A stretch of DNA of 64,000 nucleotides. It comes from Caulobacter vibrioides (GTDB lineage Bacteria; Pseudomonadota; Alphaproteobacteria; Caulobacterales; Caulobacteraceae). The stretch is taken from NCBI GenBank assembly GCA_001449105.1, contig LNIY01000001.1:124001-188000 (forward strand), written 5' to 3'. A program made the position numbers and the translations under genes. Of the stretch, positions 47,207 to 55,447 are shown piece by piece. The first letter of the stretch is position 1. Every line of letters begins with the position of its first letter. Under the pieces are notes generated by a model. That model made no database searches, had not been told where the DNA came from, and saw only the letters and a list, made by a program, of their open reading frames with translations.

Positions 47207-47853
47207 AGGCCGGCCTCCGAAACAAGGCCGACGATCCAGGCGCCCAGCGCCAGGCTCGGGCCGAAGGCTAGGCGGCCGTCGGCGGGTCGCCGCACGAGGA
47301 TCACGACCAGCGCGCCCAAGGCCGCCAGCACCAGGAACCAGGGCGTGGCCGCGCCCAGCCACAGGGCCAGGGCCGCCGCCAGCTTGACGTCGCCCAGTCC
47401 GAGCGCCTGGCGGCCGGCGCGACGGGCCAGGACGGCGCGAAGGACTAGCAGCACGACGAGGGCGGCGAGGGCGCAAGCCGCGCCTTCGGCCAGCCGGCCG
47501 CCCAGCCAGGCGAGAACCGTGCTCGCGGCGGCGACGGTCGCGGTCAGGGCGTCGGGCAGGCGCATGGTCGCCGCATCGACGAAGGAGGCCGCCAGCAGGG
47601 TCAGCCCCAGCAGCGCCAGCAGCGCGCCCCGAACGTCGGGCGCGACCGCCAGAGCCGAAACCACGACCAGCGCGCCGGCGACCTGGCCGATCGGATGCAG
47701 GGACAAAAGCCCCCCGCCCCAGGTCGCGCCGACGACGCCCGCGCCGCCGCTCGCGCCCGCGCCGGTCGCGCGCGCGCCCACGGCGGCGCACAGGCGCCCC
47801 GCCAGCAGGCCGAAGGCGGCGCCCAGCGCCAGCAGGGGCCAGTCGGCCGTCAT
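47194..47853 (-). CDS. gspO: Prepilin peptidase GspO, short form
   Basis: A 219-aa A24-family aspartic peptidase with about six membrane spans. The catalytic pair is in FVDAATMRLPD and the GLGDVKLAAAL motif. It lacks the N-terminal cytoplasmic Cys-rich methyltransferase region of full-length GspO/PilD, so it may cleave without N-methylating or depend on another enzyme. ATG 47853 overlaps the GspG stop (ATGA). Confidence 0.88.
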   Translation of the reverse strand: MTADWPLLALGAAFGLLAGRLCAAVGARATGAGASGGAGVVGATWGGGLLSLHPIGQVAGALVVVSALAVAPDVRGALLALLGLTLLAASFVDAATMRLPDALTATVAAASTVLAWLGGRLAEGAACALAALVVLLVLRAVLARRAGRQALGLGDVKLAAALALWLGAATPWFLVLAALGALVVILVRRPADGRLAFGPSLALGAWIVGLVSEAGLWPM

Positions 47854-48266
47854 TCAGGCCGACGCAGGTCGCGCTTGACGCCGGCGCCGCCCGGCTTGCG
47901 GTCCGCGCCGTTGCTGGAGACGTCGAAGCCCTGGCCCTCGTCGGTCAGGCGATAGATCAGCGTTTGCCCCCAAGGGTCCTGCAGGGTCTTGGCGCTCTTC
48001 ACGTAGGGACCGGTCCAGGCGTCCTCGCCGGACGGCGCGTCGACCAGCGCCTTCAGCCCCTCGACCTCAGTGGGATAGCGGCCCACGTCGCTGCGGAAGG
48101 TCTCGACGGCGGCCGCCACCGAATCCAGCTGCAGCTCGGCCGCCTTGACGCGCGACCGGCCCAACTGGCCCATGAGGCTTGGCGTCAGCACCGCGGCGAT
48201 CAGACCGATGATGGCGATCACAACCAGCATCTCGGTCAGGGTGTAGCCGTCGTCATTCCTGGTCAT
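47850..48266 (-). CDS. gspG: Major pseudopilin GspG
   Basis: A 138-aa pseudopilin. Prepilin motif G-YTLTE then MLVVIAIIGLIAAVLTPSL; the conserved GspG features PTEVEGLKALV, WTGPYVKS, DPWGQTLIYRL follow. ATG 48266 (an AAG-rich region upstream) is preferred over the 42-residue longer frame. It is the main subunit of the piston. The start overlaps the GspK-like stop (ATGA). Confidence 0.93.
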   Translation of the reverse strand: MTRNDDGYTLTEMLVVIAIIGLIAAVLTPSLMGQLGRSRVKAAELQLDSVAAAVETFRSDVGRYPTEVEGLKALVDAPSGEDAWTGPYVKSAKTLQDPWGQTLIYRLTDEGQGFDVSSNGADRKPGGAGVKRDLRRPE

Positions 48267-48955
48267 GCGCTCTTGGCCTTCTTGCCGATGCATCGATCCC
48301 CGCCCTCTCCCTGTCGCCTGAAGCTGCGCCAGATGACGGCGACGGCCTGCTGGTCGCCGCCCACGAAGCGGACGAGGCGTTCGTCCGTCCAACCTGAATC
48401 GAGCCTCGCCCGCAAGCGCCAGACCTGTCCGAGGCGGGAACCTGAGCCTTGCGTCGCCAGCCGGCCAGGCGCGGTGACTGTCGCCTCGCTCGCCTCGCCC
48501 CAGCCGGAGACCAAGGAGGCGCCGCAGGTCCGCCAGTCGGGCGCCGCCGCCAACTGGGACAGCGTCTCGGGCGAGGGATAAAGGTCGGCCAGCGCCGCCA
48601 AGCGGGCCTGCAAGGCGCGGGGATCGTCCACCCCGAGGGCCGTCAGGTCGCCCGCCGCCACGCCGTTTGCCAGTCGCAGCTTATCGCGCTCGGGTTCGGC
48701 CAGGACAGCGGCCGGACCGGCGCCGGTCTCGACGGTGAACGACAGTCGCCCTTCGCCGGCGTCGCCGACAAGCCGCGCGGCGGCTTGCTCCTGGGCGCCG
48801 GCCAGGGCGTAGTCGGCCTGCAGCATGGCCATGTCGCGCTGGGCCTGGCGCAGGGCCGAGACGCTGCGCTGGGTGACCGCGCCGGCGATCATCGCCATGG
48901 CCAGGACCACGGCGAGGGCCGCGCCGCTGACATAGCCGCCGCTCCTATCGGCCAT
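48263..48955 (-). CDS. GspK-like minor pseudopilin
   Basis: A 230-aa protein with a hydrophobic prepilin-like start (GGYVSGAALAVVLAMAMIAGAV) followed by an alpha/beta domain (LRQAQRDMAMLQADYALAGA; LADLYPSPETLSQL), the arrangement of GspK, though shorter than usual (about 300). Its place between gspD and gspG also fits. The canonical glutamate at +5 is not obvious, as in other GspK proteins. Assignment is by position and general look. Confidence 0.65.
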   Translation of the reverse strand: MADRSGGYVSGAALAVVLAMAMIAGAVTQRSVSALRQAQRDMAMLQADYALAGAQEQAAARLVGDAGEGRLSFTVETGAGPAAVLAEPERDKLRLANGVAAGDLTALGVDDPRALQARLAALADLYPSPETLSQLAAAPDWRTCGASLVSGWGEASEATVTAPGRLATQGSGSRLGQVWRLRARLDSGWTDERLVRFVGGDQQAVAVIWRSFRRQGEGGDRCIGKKAKSA

Positions 48956-50894
48956 CGGGCAGCAGCCCGCGGGCGCGCAGCTCTCGCAGATCGGCGTAGA
49001 GATCCTGCATGGTCCGCTCGGCCCCGGCCGGATCGGTGATGATCCGCGCGGTCAGTAGAACGATCAGCTCGGTGCGGCTCTCGTCCCGGCTCTGCGACTT
49101 GAACAGCGCCCCAAAGCCCGGAACGCTGCGCAGCCCCGGCACGCCGGCCTCGTTGCGGGTGCGAGTGCGGCTGATCATGCCGCCGAGCGCGACGACCGCG
49201 CCGTCGGCGATGGCCAGGGTGCTCTCCAGCTTGCGCTGCTGGATGGTCGGCGAGTCGATGCCCGAGGTGACCGTGCGGGCCACCGAGCTGACCTCCTGGG
49301 CCACCTCGAGCACGATGCGATTGTCGCCGGTGATGCGGGGGGTGACGTTGAGGATCACGCCGGTGTTGCGATAGTCGACCGTGTTGATCAGCGCCGGGTT
49401 CTCGCCCGTCGTGTTCTGGGACGACTGGGTGACGATCGGCACCTGGTCGCCGACCTGCAGGGTCGCCGACTTGTTGTCGAGCGTGACGATCTTCGGCGCC
49501 GAGACGACCTCGACGTCGGTCTTGGACCCCAAGGCGTTGATGGCCGCCTTGATGTCGCCGGTGAGGTAGGTGATCGAAAAGCCCGGATAGGTCGGGGCGA
49601 CAGCGCCGCCTTCGTTGTAGATCGAGCTCGCGGTCAGCTTGCCCGATGCGCCCAGCGCCTGCCAGTCGACGCCGAACTGCAAGTCGTTGTTGAGCGTGAC
49701 CTCCAGGATCGAGGCCTCGATCATCACCTGGCCCGCGGGCCGGTCGATCTCGGCCAGGATCCGTTGCATCTGCACCCAACGCGACTGGGACGCGAAGATC
49801 AGCAGGGCGTTGGCGTCCTTGTTGACGCTGATGCGCACGCCGTCCTCGCCTTCCGAGCCCGCGGTCACCCGCGTTCCGCTCGTCGTCGGGGCGATGCTCG
49901 CAGCGGCCGTTCCGCCGCCCGTGGCCGCTCCGGCCGTCCCGCCGATCATCGACGAAGAGAGGCTGGAGCCGCCGTTCGAGACGCCGCTGCCCGCGAACCC
50001 GGCCTCGGCGCCGAAGGCGCTGGCCAGGGTCGCCCCCAGCGTCTCGGCCGCGACGTTGCGAGGCCGATAGACCCACAGGCTGGAGCCGGCGTCGGGCGCG
50101 GCGACGTCCAGGCGACGCACCCAGGCGCCGACCTCGTCGAGCGCCTGCGACGTGCGAGCCAAGGCCACCAGGCCGTTCAGCCGCTTGAGCGGCACCAGCG
50201 TGACCGAGGTCATGCCGCCCGCCTGCAGCAGGCGCTCCAGCTCGCCCGCGGCGGTGGAGGCCGACACCTGGCGCAGCTCGAACCAGCGGATGCGCGAGCC
50301 CTCGAAGGCGCTGCGGTCGAAGACCTTGATGGTCTCCAGGGCTGCGTCGATCTCGGAGCCGAGGCCGCCCAGGATGATTAGGCCCTGCTTGTCGTTGACG
50401 TACAGCACCGTGTCGGCGCCGCTCATCGCCTCCAGCGCCTTGGCCACTTCGCTGGGGGCGACGAACGACACGGGCACGGCCAGCACGTCATAGCCGGCCC
50501 GGCGGCCGCGCGAGCCGTCGCCCGCCGTGCGAATAGCGCCGCCGGAACGGGCCTTGGCGCGCGGCGTGACACGAACATTGTCGCCCTCGCGCACCAGGAC
50601 GATGTCGCTGGCCGCCAGCGTCGCTTCCAGCGCCTCGTATAGCTGGGCGCGGGTCAGGCGCTGCTCGATGCGGAACGACATCTTGCCGGTGACCGCCGGA
50701 TCTAGGGTGTAGGCGACGCCGAGCGTCGAGCCGAGGATCTCCTCGACCACCTGGGCGATGTCGGCGTCGCGGAACGCGAAGGTATAGGTCTCGGCCCGTC
50801 CCTGCGACCAGGCGACGCTCGGCGCGGACACGCCGGCCCCGACCGGCGCCAGGGCCAACCAGATCGCCGCGGTGCTGTACTTCAAACGCTTCAC
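48945..50894 (-). CDS. gspD: Type II secretion secretin GspD
   Basis: About 649 aa from GTG 50894 (TTG 50906 is the longer option). It has a signal peptide, an N0 domain (TYTFAFRDADIAQVVEEILG), N1-N3 domains (LNGLVALARTSQALDEVGAW), a Gly/Ser-rich loop in N3 and the secretin domain (QVMIEASILEVTLNNDLQFG, VEVVSAPKIVTLDNKSATLQ, VALGGMISRTRTRNEAGVPG, GALFKSQSRDESRTELIVLL). It forms the outer-membrane channel. It overlaps the GspK-like start by 11 bases. Confidence 0.94.
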   Translation of the reverse strand: MKRLKYSTAAIWLALAPVGAGVSAPSVAWSQGRAETYTFAFRDADIAQVVEEILGSTLGVAYTLDPAVTGKMSFRIEQRLTRAQLYEALEATLAASDIVLVREGDNVRVTPRAKARSGGAIRTAGDGSRGRRAGYDVLAVPVSFVAPSEVAKALEAMSGADTVLYVNDKQGLIILGGLGSEIDAALETIKVFDRSAFEGSRIRWFELRQVSASTAAGELERLLQAGGMTSVTLVPLKRLNGLVALARTSQALDEVGAWVRRLDVAAPDAGSSLWVYRPRNVAAETLGATLASAFGAEAGFAGSGVSNGGSSLSSSMIGGTAGAATGGGTAAASIAPTTSGTRVTAGSEGEDGVRISVNKDANALLIFASQSRWVQMQRILAEIDRPAGQVMIEASILEVTLNNDLQFGVDWQALGASGKLTASSIYNEGGAVAPTYPGFSITYLTGDIKAAINALGSKTDVEVVSAPKIVTLDNKSATLQVGDQVPIVTQSSQNTTGENPALINTVDYRNTGVILNVTPRITGDNRIVLEVAQEVSSVARTVTSGIDSPTIQQRKLESTLAIADGAVVALGGMISRTRTRNEAGVPGLRSVPGFGALFKSQSRDESRTELIVLLTARIITDPAGAERTMQDLYADLRELRARGLLPDGR

Positions 50895-50919
50895 GCCACG
50901 CCCCAAAGTCGAAGATTTC

Positions 50920-51450
50920 TCATGTGCCGCTCATCGCCGGCGCGCTGGCCGGCGGGATCGGTCCGCGCCCCGGAGGCGGACCGGTGTCGCCCTGCATCAA
51001 CGGCGACGCCGCGCCGCCCGACGTTCCGGCACTCGTCTCGCCCAGCCGCACGTCGCGCAGGCCGCCGGCGGTGTCGATCGTGATCGCGCCGGCGCCGACG
51101 CTTTCGAGGGTCACCCCGTCGCGCGCCTCCCCGACCGACAGCCAGGCCGGCGCCGCGCCGCCGATCGAGACCAGCGCGGCCATCCGCCGCGCGCTGCGCG
51201 ACAGGCCAAGCAGACGGACCTGCGGCTCGGGCGCCGCGGTCGCCGCGAACAGGGACGGCGCGCCGCTCCAGTCGCCGGCGCCTGGCGAGGCCACGTCGCG
51301 GCCGGCCCGCAGCCGCGGCGCGGCCTCCTCGACGGCGGCGATGCGCTCGTCGGCCATCCTCGGCCCGCCGGCGGCGGCCCAGGCCGCCACGCCCAGCGCC
51401 AGCCCGACGGGCGCGGCGGCCAGGATCAGCGTGAAACGGCGGTCCAGCAA
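50920..51450 (-). CDS. T2SS inner-membrane linker (GspC/GspN-like)
   Basis: A 176-aa bitopic protein: a short cytoplasmic start, one span (LILAAAPVGLALGVAAWAA) and a periplasmic part with a PDZ-less HR-like domain (VRLLGLSRSARRMAALVSIG, AWLSVGEARDGVTLESVGAG), ending in a Pro/Gly-rich tail. Start TTG 51450 has AAGGA eight bases upstream. Position between the M-like gene and the secretin fits GspC or PilP-like GspN. Confidence 0.7.
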   Translation of the reverse strand: MLDRRFTLILAAAPVGLALGVAAWAAAGGPRMADERIAAVEEAAPRLRAGRDVASPGAGDWSGAPSLFAATAAPEPQVRLLGLSRSARRMAALVSIGGAAPAWLSVGEARDGVTLESVGAGAITIDTAGGLRDVRLGETSAGTSGGAASPLMQGDTGPPPGRGPIPPASAPAMSGT

Positions 51451-51953
51451 TAGAAGCGTCCTTCAAGAGTAAATCGCACCGACCCGTCCTCGCCCCGCAG
51501 GTCCACGGCGTCGGCCTGGGTCAGCATCGGCCCGCGCCGCAGGGTCTCCATCAGGCCGACGGCGCCCGCATAGGAGCCGCCGGCCTCGACCGTGAACCGC
51601 ACGGGCGTCAGCGGATCGCCGAACTCGGGAGCGGCCAGGGCCACCTTCACGCGCGGATGGGTCAGGCCGGCGCCGGCGGCCATCGCTTCCAGGCGCTGGC
51701 GCGCGGCGGCCAGGTCGGCGGCCTCGGTGGACCGGCACACGGCCTCGGCCGGATAGATCGTGCTCGAGCCGCGCCCCGCCGACAGCCGCTCGGTTCGCGC
51801 CTGCATGGCGGTGACGGCTTCCAGCCGGTCCTCCAGGTCGACGGGACGCGCCAGGCTGGCCAGGCCCCAGGCGCTGACCAGGGCGAGGGTGGCGGCGACC
51901 AGGACGGCGCCCAGCACCATCAACGGCCCGGGAGTCTGCGGGCGCGCGCTCAT
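51426..51953 (-). CDS. GspM-like assembly-platform protein
   Basis: A 175-aa protein with one N-terminal span (GPLMVLGAVLVAATLALVSA), a coiled stretch and a ferredoxin-like periplasmic domain (VRFTVEAGGSYAGAVGLMET), as in GspM/PilO. ATG 51953 overlaps the GspL-like stop (ATGA). Confidence 0.72.
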   Translation of the reverse strand: MSARPQTPGPLMVLGAVLVAATLALVSAWGLASLARPVDLEDRLEAVTAMQARTERLSAGRGSSTIYPAEAVCRSTEAADLAAARQRLEAMAAGAGLTHPRVKVALAAPEFGDPLTPVRFTVEAGGSYAGAVGLMETLRRGPMLTQADAVDLRGEDGSVRFTLEGRFYCWTAVSR

Positions 51954-52762
51954 CGACGGGGCTCAGCGGCGACCGGCTCGGCGGTCTCTGCGGCGGAACC
52001 GACGCCCCACAGCCAGACGCCGCGGCGCACCGGCGCCCCCGACCTCTGCACCGGCCGATCCGTTGCGGCGAAGGGACTGTCCTTGCCTCGGCTCTCGACG
52101 GCCGACAGGCCGGGCTCCCAGTGCCAGGCCAGGATCCTGGCCTCGGGCTTCTTGCCTCGCGCGCTCCAGGCCAGATCGGACAGCGGCGCGTCGAACCCCG
52201 GGCCGCGATCGCGATCGTCGATGGCGGCGGCCAGGCGCCTCTGCCGGCTGAGGGTCTGGGCCTTGCGCAGGTCCGAACGGGCGCCGACCTCCAGCGCCGC
52301 GAGGCGGGTTTCGGCCGCCTCGCCGGCTTGGCGGGCCACCCCCGCGCCGACCATGGCCGCGAACACCGTCAAGCCCGCGGCCAGACCGGCCAGGACCAGC
52401 TTCCGCATCCGTCGCAGTTCCTGGGCGGACGAGACGAACACCACACGATGACGCTCGCCGGCCAGCAGCGCCTCGGTCTCCAGCCGGTCGCCGACCTCGG
52501 CGCGCCGGACGTAGAAGGCGGCGAACCGCGCCGGCTGCGCCGGCCGCCAGGGCTCCAGGCGACGCAGCTGGTGGGCCATCTCGTGCATGGGCAAGGGCGC
52601 CGAATGGCGGGCCTCCAGCGCCGCGGCGCGCGCCTGCTCCCACGGCCAGCCGGCCGGAGCAGCGATGGATCGGGCGAAGACGCGCGGCTCGACGACCGCG
52701 GCTTCGGCCAGGGCTTCGTCGGTCTCGGCTTCGACGAGCTGCAGACTGGCGGGCTTGATCAT
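51950..52762 (-). CDS. GspL-like assembly-platform protein
   Basis: A 270-aa protein: a cytoplasmic N-terminal part with a small domain (FAAFYVRRAEVGDRLETEA), one span (LVLAGLAAGLTVFAAMVGAG), then a periplasmic coiled part. ATG 52762 with AGGAG is chosen over the longer frame. Its place and topology match GspL/PilN; sequence likeness is weak. The stop and start overlap those of its neighbours by four bases. Confidence 0.68.
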   Translation of the reverse strand: MIKPASLQLVEAETDEALAEAAVVEPRVFARSIAAPAGWPWEQARAAALEARHSAPLPMHEMAHQLRRLEPWRPAQPARFAAFYVRRAEVGDRLETEALLAGERHRVVFVSSAQELRRMRKLVLAGLAAGLTVFAAMVGAGVARQAGEAAETRLAALEVGARSDLRKAQTLSRQRRLAAAIDDRDRGPGFDAPLSDLAWSARGKKPEARILAWHWEPGLSAVESRGKDSPFAATDRPVQRSGAPVRRGVWLWGVGSAAETAEPVAAEPRR

Positions 52763-53316
52763 GACGCGCTCCTGCACTCGCCAGAGACGGAATCGAACAC
52801 GCAGGAGCCCGGCTGGACCTGCCAGATACGACCGACCGCCAGGGGGCGCTCGCCGTCGACCACCGCGATGGCCCGCAAAGCCCGACGCGGCGCGACGGCC
52901 GGCGGCCAGACCTCGTGCACGCCGCCGTCGTCGACATATTCGAACCGAGCGCGGCGCGTGGGTCCCAGCGCCAGGGAACGCTGGCGCCCCCTGGCGTCGC
53001 GAAGGTTCAGGCGCTCGCCGTCGGCCGACCGCTCGAGGTCCAGCCGGCACATGGCGCCGTGGCCGCAAGGCAGCACGGCCGAGCGGCTGGACATCTGCGC
53101 GCCGCCGCGATCGGACCAGACCGGCTCGATGGCCTGCAGATGGCGGTCCAGCCCCTGCTGCAGCGCCAGGCTCCGGGCTTGCGTCTGGACCCCGGCCGCC
53201 GACCGCTCCTGCAGGCGGCCGATGACATGGGCCGCCTGGGCCAGGCCGCCAATGGCCAGGCCGATCATCACGATCGCCGCCAAGGCCTCGGCCAGAGTGT
53301 AGCCGTCGTCGGACAT
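52759..53316 (-). CDS. Minor pseudopilin GspJ
   Basis: A 185-aa pseudopilin: prepilin motif DG-YTLAE then ALAAIVMIGLAIGGL, with a beta domain containing a Cys pair (CGHGAMC) and a second near the end (SCVFDSVSGEC). It resembles GspJ in position and length. It overlaps the GspI-like stop by a base. Confidence 0.78.
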   Translation of the reverse strand: MSDDGYTLAEALAAIVMIGLAIGGLAQAAHVIGRLQERSAAGVQTQARSLALQQGLDRHLQAIEPVWSDRGGAQMSSRSAVLPCGHGAMCRLDLERSADGERLNLRDARGRQRSLALGPTRRARFEYVDDGGVHEVWPPAVAPRRALRAIAVVDGERPLAVGRIWQVQPGSCVFDSVSGECRSAS

Positions 53317-53714
53317 CACGCCGCCTCCGGGCAGGCGCGATCGGTCGCGATCTCGTAGCGTCGACGGCTCCTGTCGCCGCGCAGCGCCACCTTCACCCGG
53401 CAGATGCGCGGACGCATGACCGGGCCGTCCAGCGGCGAAATCTCGCGCGTCCAGGCCAGGACCCCGCTGCGCCCGCCGGCGCGCCCGGGCGCGGCCGGCG
53501 CGGTCTGAACTAGGTAGCGCAGCAGCGCCTGGGCCTGGGCGAATTCGGCGGCGGCGTCGCCAGCACGACGCGAGGCCTGGGCGGCGGCCAGGGTTAGTCC
53601 AAGGCAGGTCGACAGCACGACGAGCGCCACCAGGGCGTCGATAGCGGCGACCCCCGCCTCGCCGTGCGGGTCGCAATGATTGCTACGAAAACGAATCTTA
53701 CTCCCGGCTCGCAT
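53316..53714 (-). CDS. GspI-like minor pseudopilin
   Basis: A 132-aa protein from ATG 53714 (ATG 53768 gives 150 aa). The N-terminal hydrophobic helix (VAAIDALVALVVLSTCLGL) follows AG, so the prepilin cleavage would put Asp rather than Glu at +5. The pattern otherwise fits GspI (QASRRAGDAAAEFAQAQALL, PRICRVKVAL). First gene of the minus-strand T2SS operon. Confidence 0.65.
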   Translation of the reverse strand: MRAGSKIRFRSNHCDPHGEAGVAAIDALVALVVLSTCLGLTLAAAQASRRAGDAAAEFAQAQALLRYLVQTAPAAPGRAGGRSGVLAWTREISPLDGPVMRPRICRVKVALRGDRSRRRYEIATDRACPEAA

Positions 53715-53802
53715 CGCCCCCGACGCGCCCGCTCCCAACCAATGCCTTCCGAAGCTTGGCACTATCATATAAGCGCAGAGCGCAACCAGCGGTTACTCGA
53801 AT

Positions 53803-54573
53803 TTGCCTCCCAGTCTCGCTTCACGACGCCATCGAAGGGTAGCCGCGCTCGTCGCATCAGCGGCGTTTCACGCACTCCTGCTGCTGGCGATGTTCGGCCA
53901 GGCCGGCGGCGACCTGCCCCAGGCCGGCGGCGGCGAGGCGGTCGGGCCCGTCGAGCCCTACGTGGCCATCGAGCTTTCCGGCCGGGCCGGCGAGGAGCAG
54001 TCCGATCCCGCGCAGGAGCAGTCGGCCCAGATCGCCCAGCTGCTGACCAGGCTACGCCAAGCCAACCCCGAGATCGCCATCCCCGTCACCCAGACGACCC
54101 AGCCGCGCAGCTCGGCCCGCAGCCTGCTCGAGGCGGTCGAGGCCGCCCGCGCGCGCCAGAGCCGGGGCGACCAGCAGGGCGAGGGGCGCGGCAAGGGACA
54201 GGAGGATCGCGGCGGCGAAGGCGCGGGCCGCGAGATCGGCCAGGCCGCCGCAAGACCCGCGGCCGGACCGCGCTCGGCCCCGCCCACCAAGGGCAGGGGC
54301 GCCGGCGGCGGGGGCCTGTTCGGCTTCGTCGAGCCCTGCTGGAAGAAGCTGCCCGGTCGCTCGACCGTGCCCGTGCAGCTGGAAGTGACGCTCGACCGCC
54401 GTGGCCTGATGTCCACCCCGCCTCGGATCGTCCGCCCCCAAGGCGGCCCACCCAACGAAGCCCGCCTGGTCGCCGAAGCCCGAGCGATCGCCGCCCTCAG
54501 CGCGTGCCTGCCCTATACCGAGGGGCCGTCAGCGGCGGGAGGATCGCATACGGTCAGCTTTGGGGTGAGGTGA
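53803..54573 (+). CDS. TonB/TolA-like envelope protein
   Basis: A 256-aa protein: basic N-terminus, one membrane span (VAALVASAAFHALLLLAMFG), a long Gln/Arg/Gly-rich periplasmic linker (about 75-170) and a C-terminal TonB-like domain (VQLEVTLDRRGLMSTPPRIV, LVAEARAIAALSACLPY). The only start in reach is TTG 53803 without a clear Shine-Dalgarno. It is divergent from the T2SS operon. It may transmit energy to, or stabilise, an outer-membrane partner. Confidence 0.72.
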   Translation: MPPSLASRRHRRVAALVASAAFHALLLLAMFGQAGGDLPQAGGGEAVGPVEPYVAIELSGRAGEEQSDPAQEQSAQIAQLLTRLRQANPEIAIPVTQTTQPRSSARSLLEAVEAARARQSRGDQQGEGRGKGQEDRGGEGAGREIGQAAARPAAGPRSAPPTKGRGAGGGGLFGFVEPCWKKLPGRSTVPVQLEVTLDRRGLMSTPPRIVRPQGGPPNEARLVAEARAIAALSACLPYTEGPSAAGGSHTVSFGVR

Positions 54574-55447
54574 AGAGATGAACGTAGGCGACCGCAGGCT
54601 GCCGAGCGGCTAAGCACCCGCGCCATTCAAGCCTCGGTCAGGCCTACCGCACCATGCCACCAGGCCTCTGCGTTGCAACAATGCCATCGGCGATGTCCGA
54701 CCACCGAGTAACGGTTCGCAACAGTGCGCCCTCAGATCGAAAAGTAGAGCGACGACGCCGCCCTCAGCGGAGAGAAAAGTGCGCCCTCGGACCGTCGAGC
54801 GAACGGTGGCGGAATGGCGCACTGCACACAAACAGTTCACGCCGTATGGCAAGTCATTGTTTTTTAAAGAACTTCAGACCAATCCATCATGGGCGCTACG
54901 GAAATCTTGCTCATAAGCCTTCGATTTTATTGAATAAATCATGCCCAGATCGCTCCAATGCAGGATTGAAGCGACGAACCAGGGATTTCAACGACTTAGA
55001 CGAATTCCGTGAGCAATTACATGCCAAAAATCAGGCTGATCGCCCTCATGTTCCGGAGTTGTTCGGCCGCCGGCGCGCACTCTTTTGCGGTCACGGCGGC
55101 GGCGCGACGGGGCATCGCCGGAGCTCTGATCCGCTCGATCAGGCACTCGCATAAAGCGCATCGGTCAATTCAACCCTCAAGAATTGAACAAACTCCGTTC
55201 GATGCTAAGCTGACGGCCGTCGCAAGGAGCGCCCCGCCTGGGCCTTCGACGCGCGACGTCGGCCGCCTCCCCGTGGGAGCCCCGGAGCCGAGAGCCGCTT
55301 CAGTCTGATTGCTTCGACAAGACCCCAGGGAAAAGACCGCAGGGGAGCCGCGCGAGCTTGGAACAGCCGAGGACCCCGACCGAGTCCGCCCGGGCGCCGG
55401 AGCGCTCGCCCGAACGCTCCCCCAAACGCGCGCGGGAGCGTTAGGTC
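54574..55447. other. Intergenic region before the eCIS locus
   Basis: About 870 bases without a supportable gene. It contains an AT-rich stretch (about 54850-54980) and short repeats: AGTGCGCCCTC at 54723-54733 and 54778-54788, and an inverted copy of the core (GGCGCACT) at 54816-54823. Open frames on both strands lack a family and a good start. The promoter of the eCIS operon probably lies at the right end. Confidence 0.5.
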
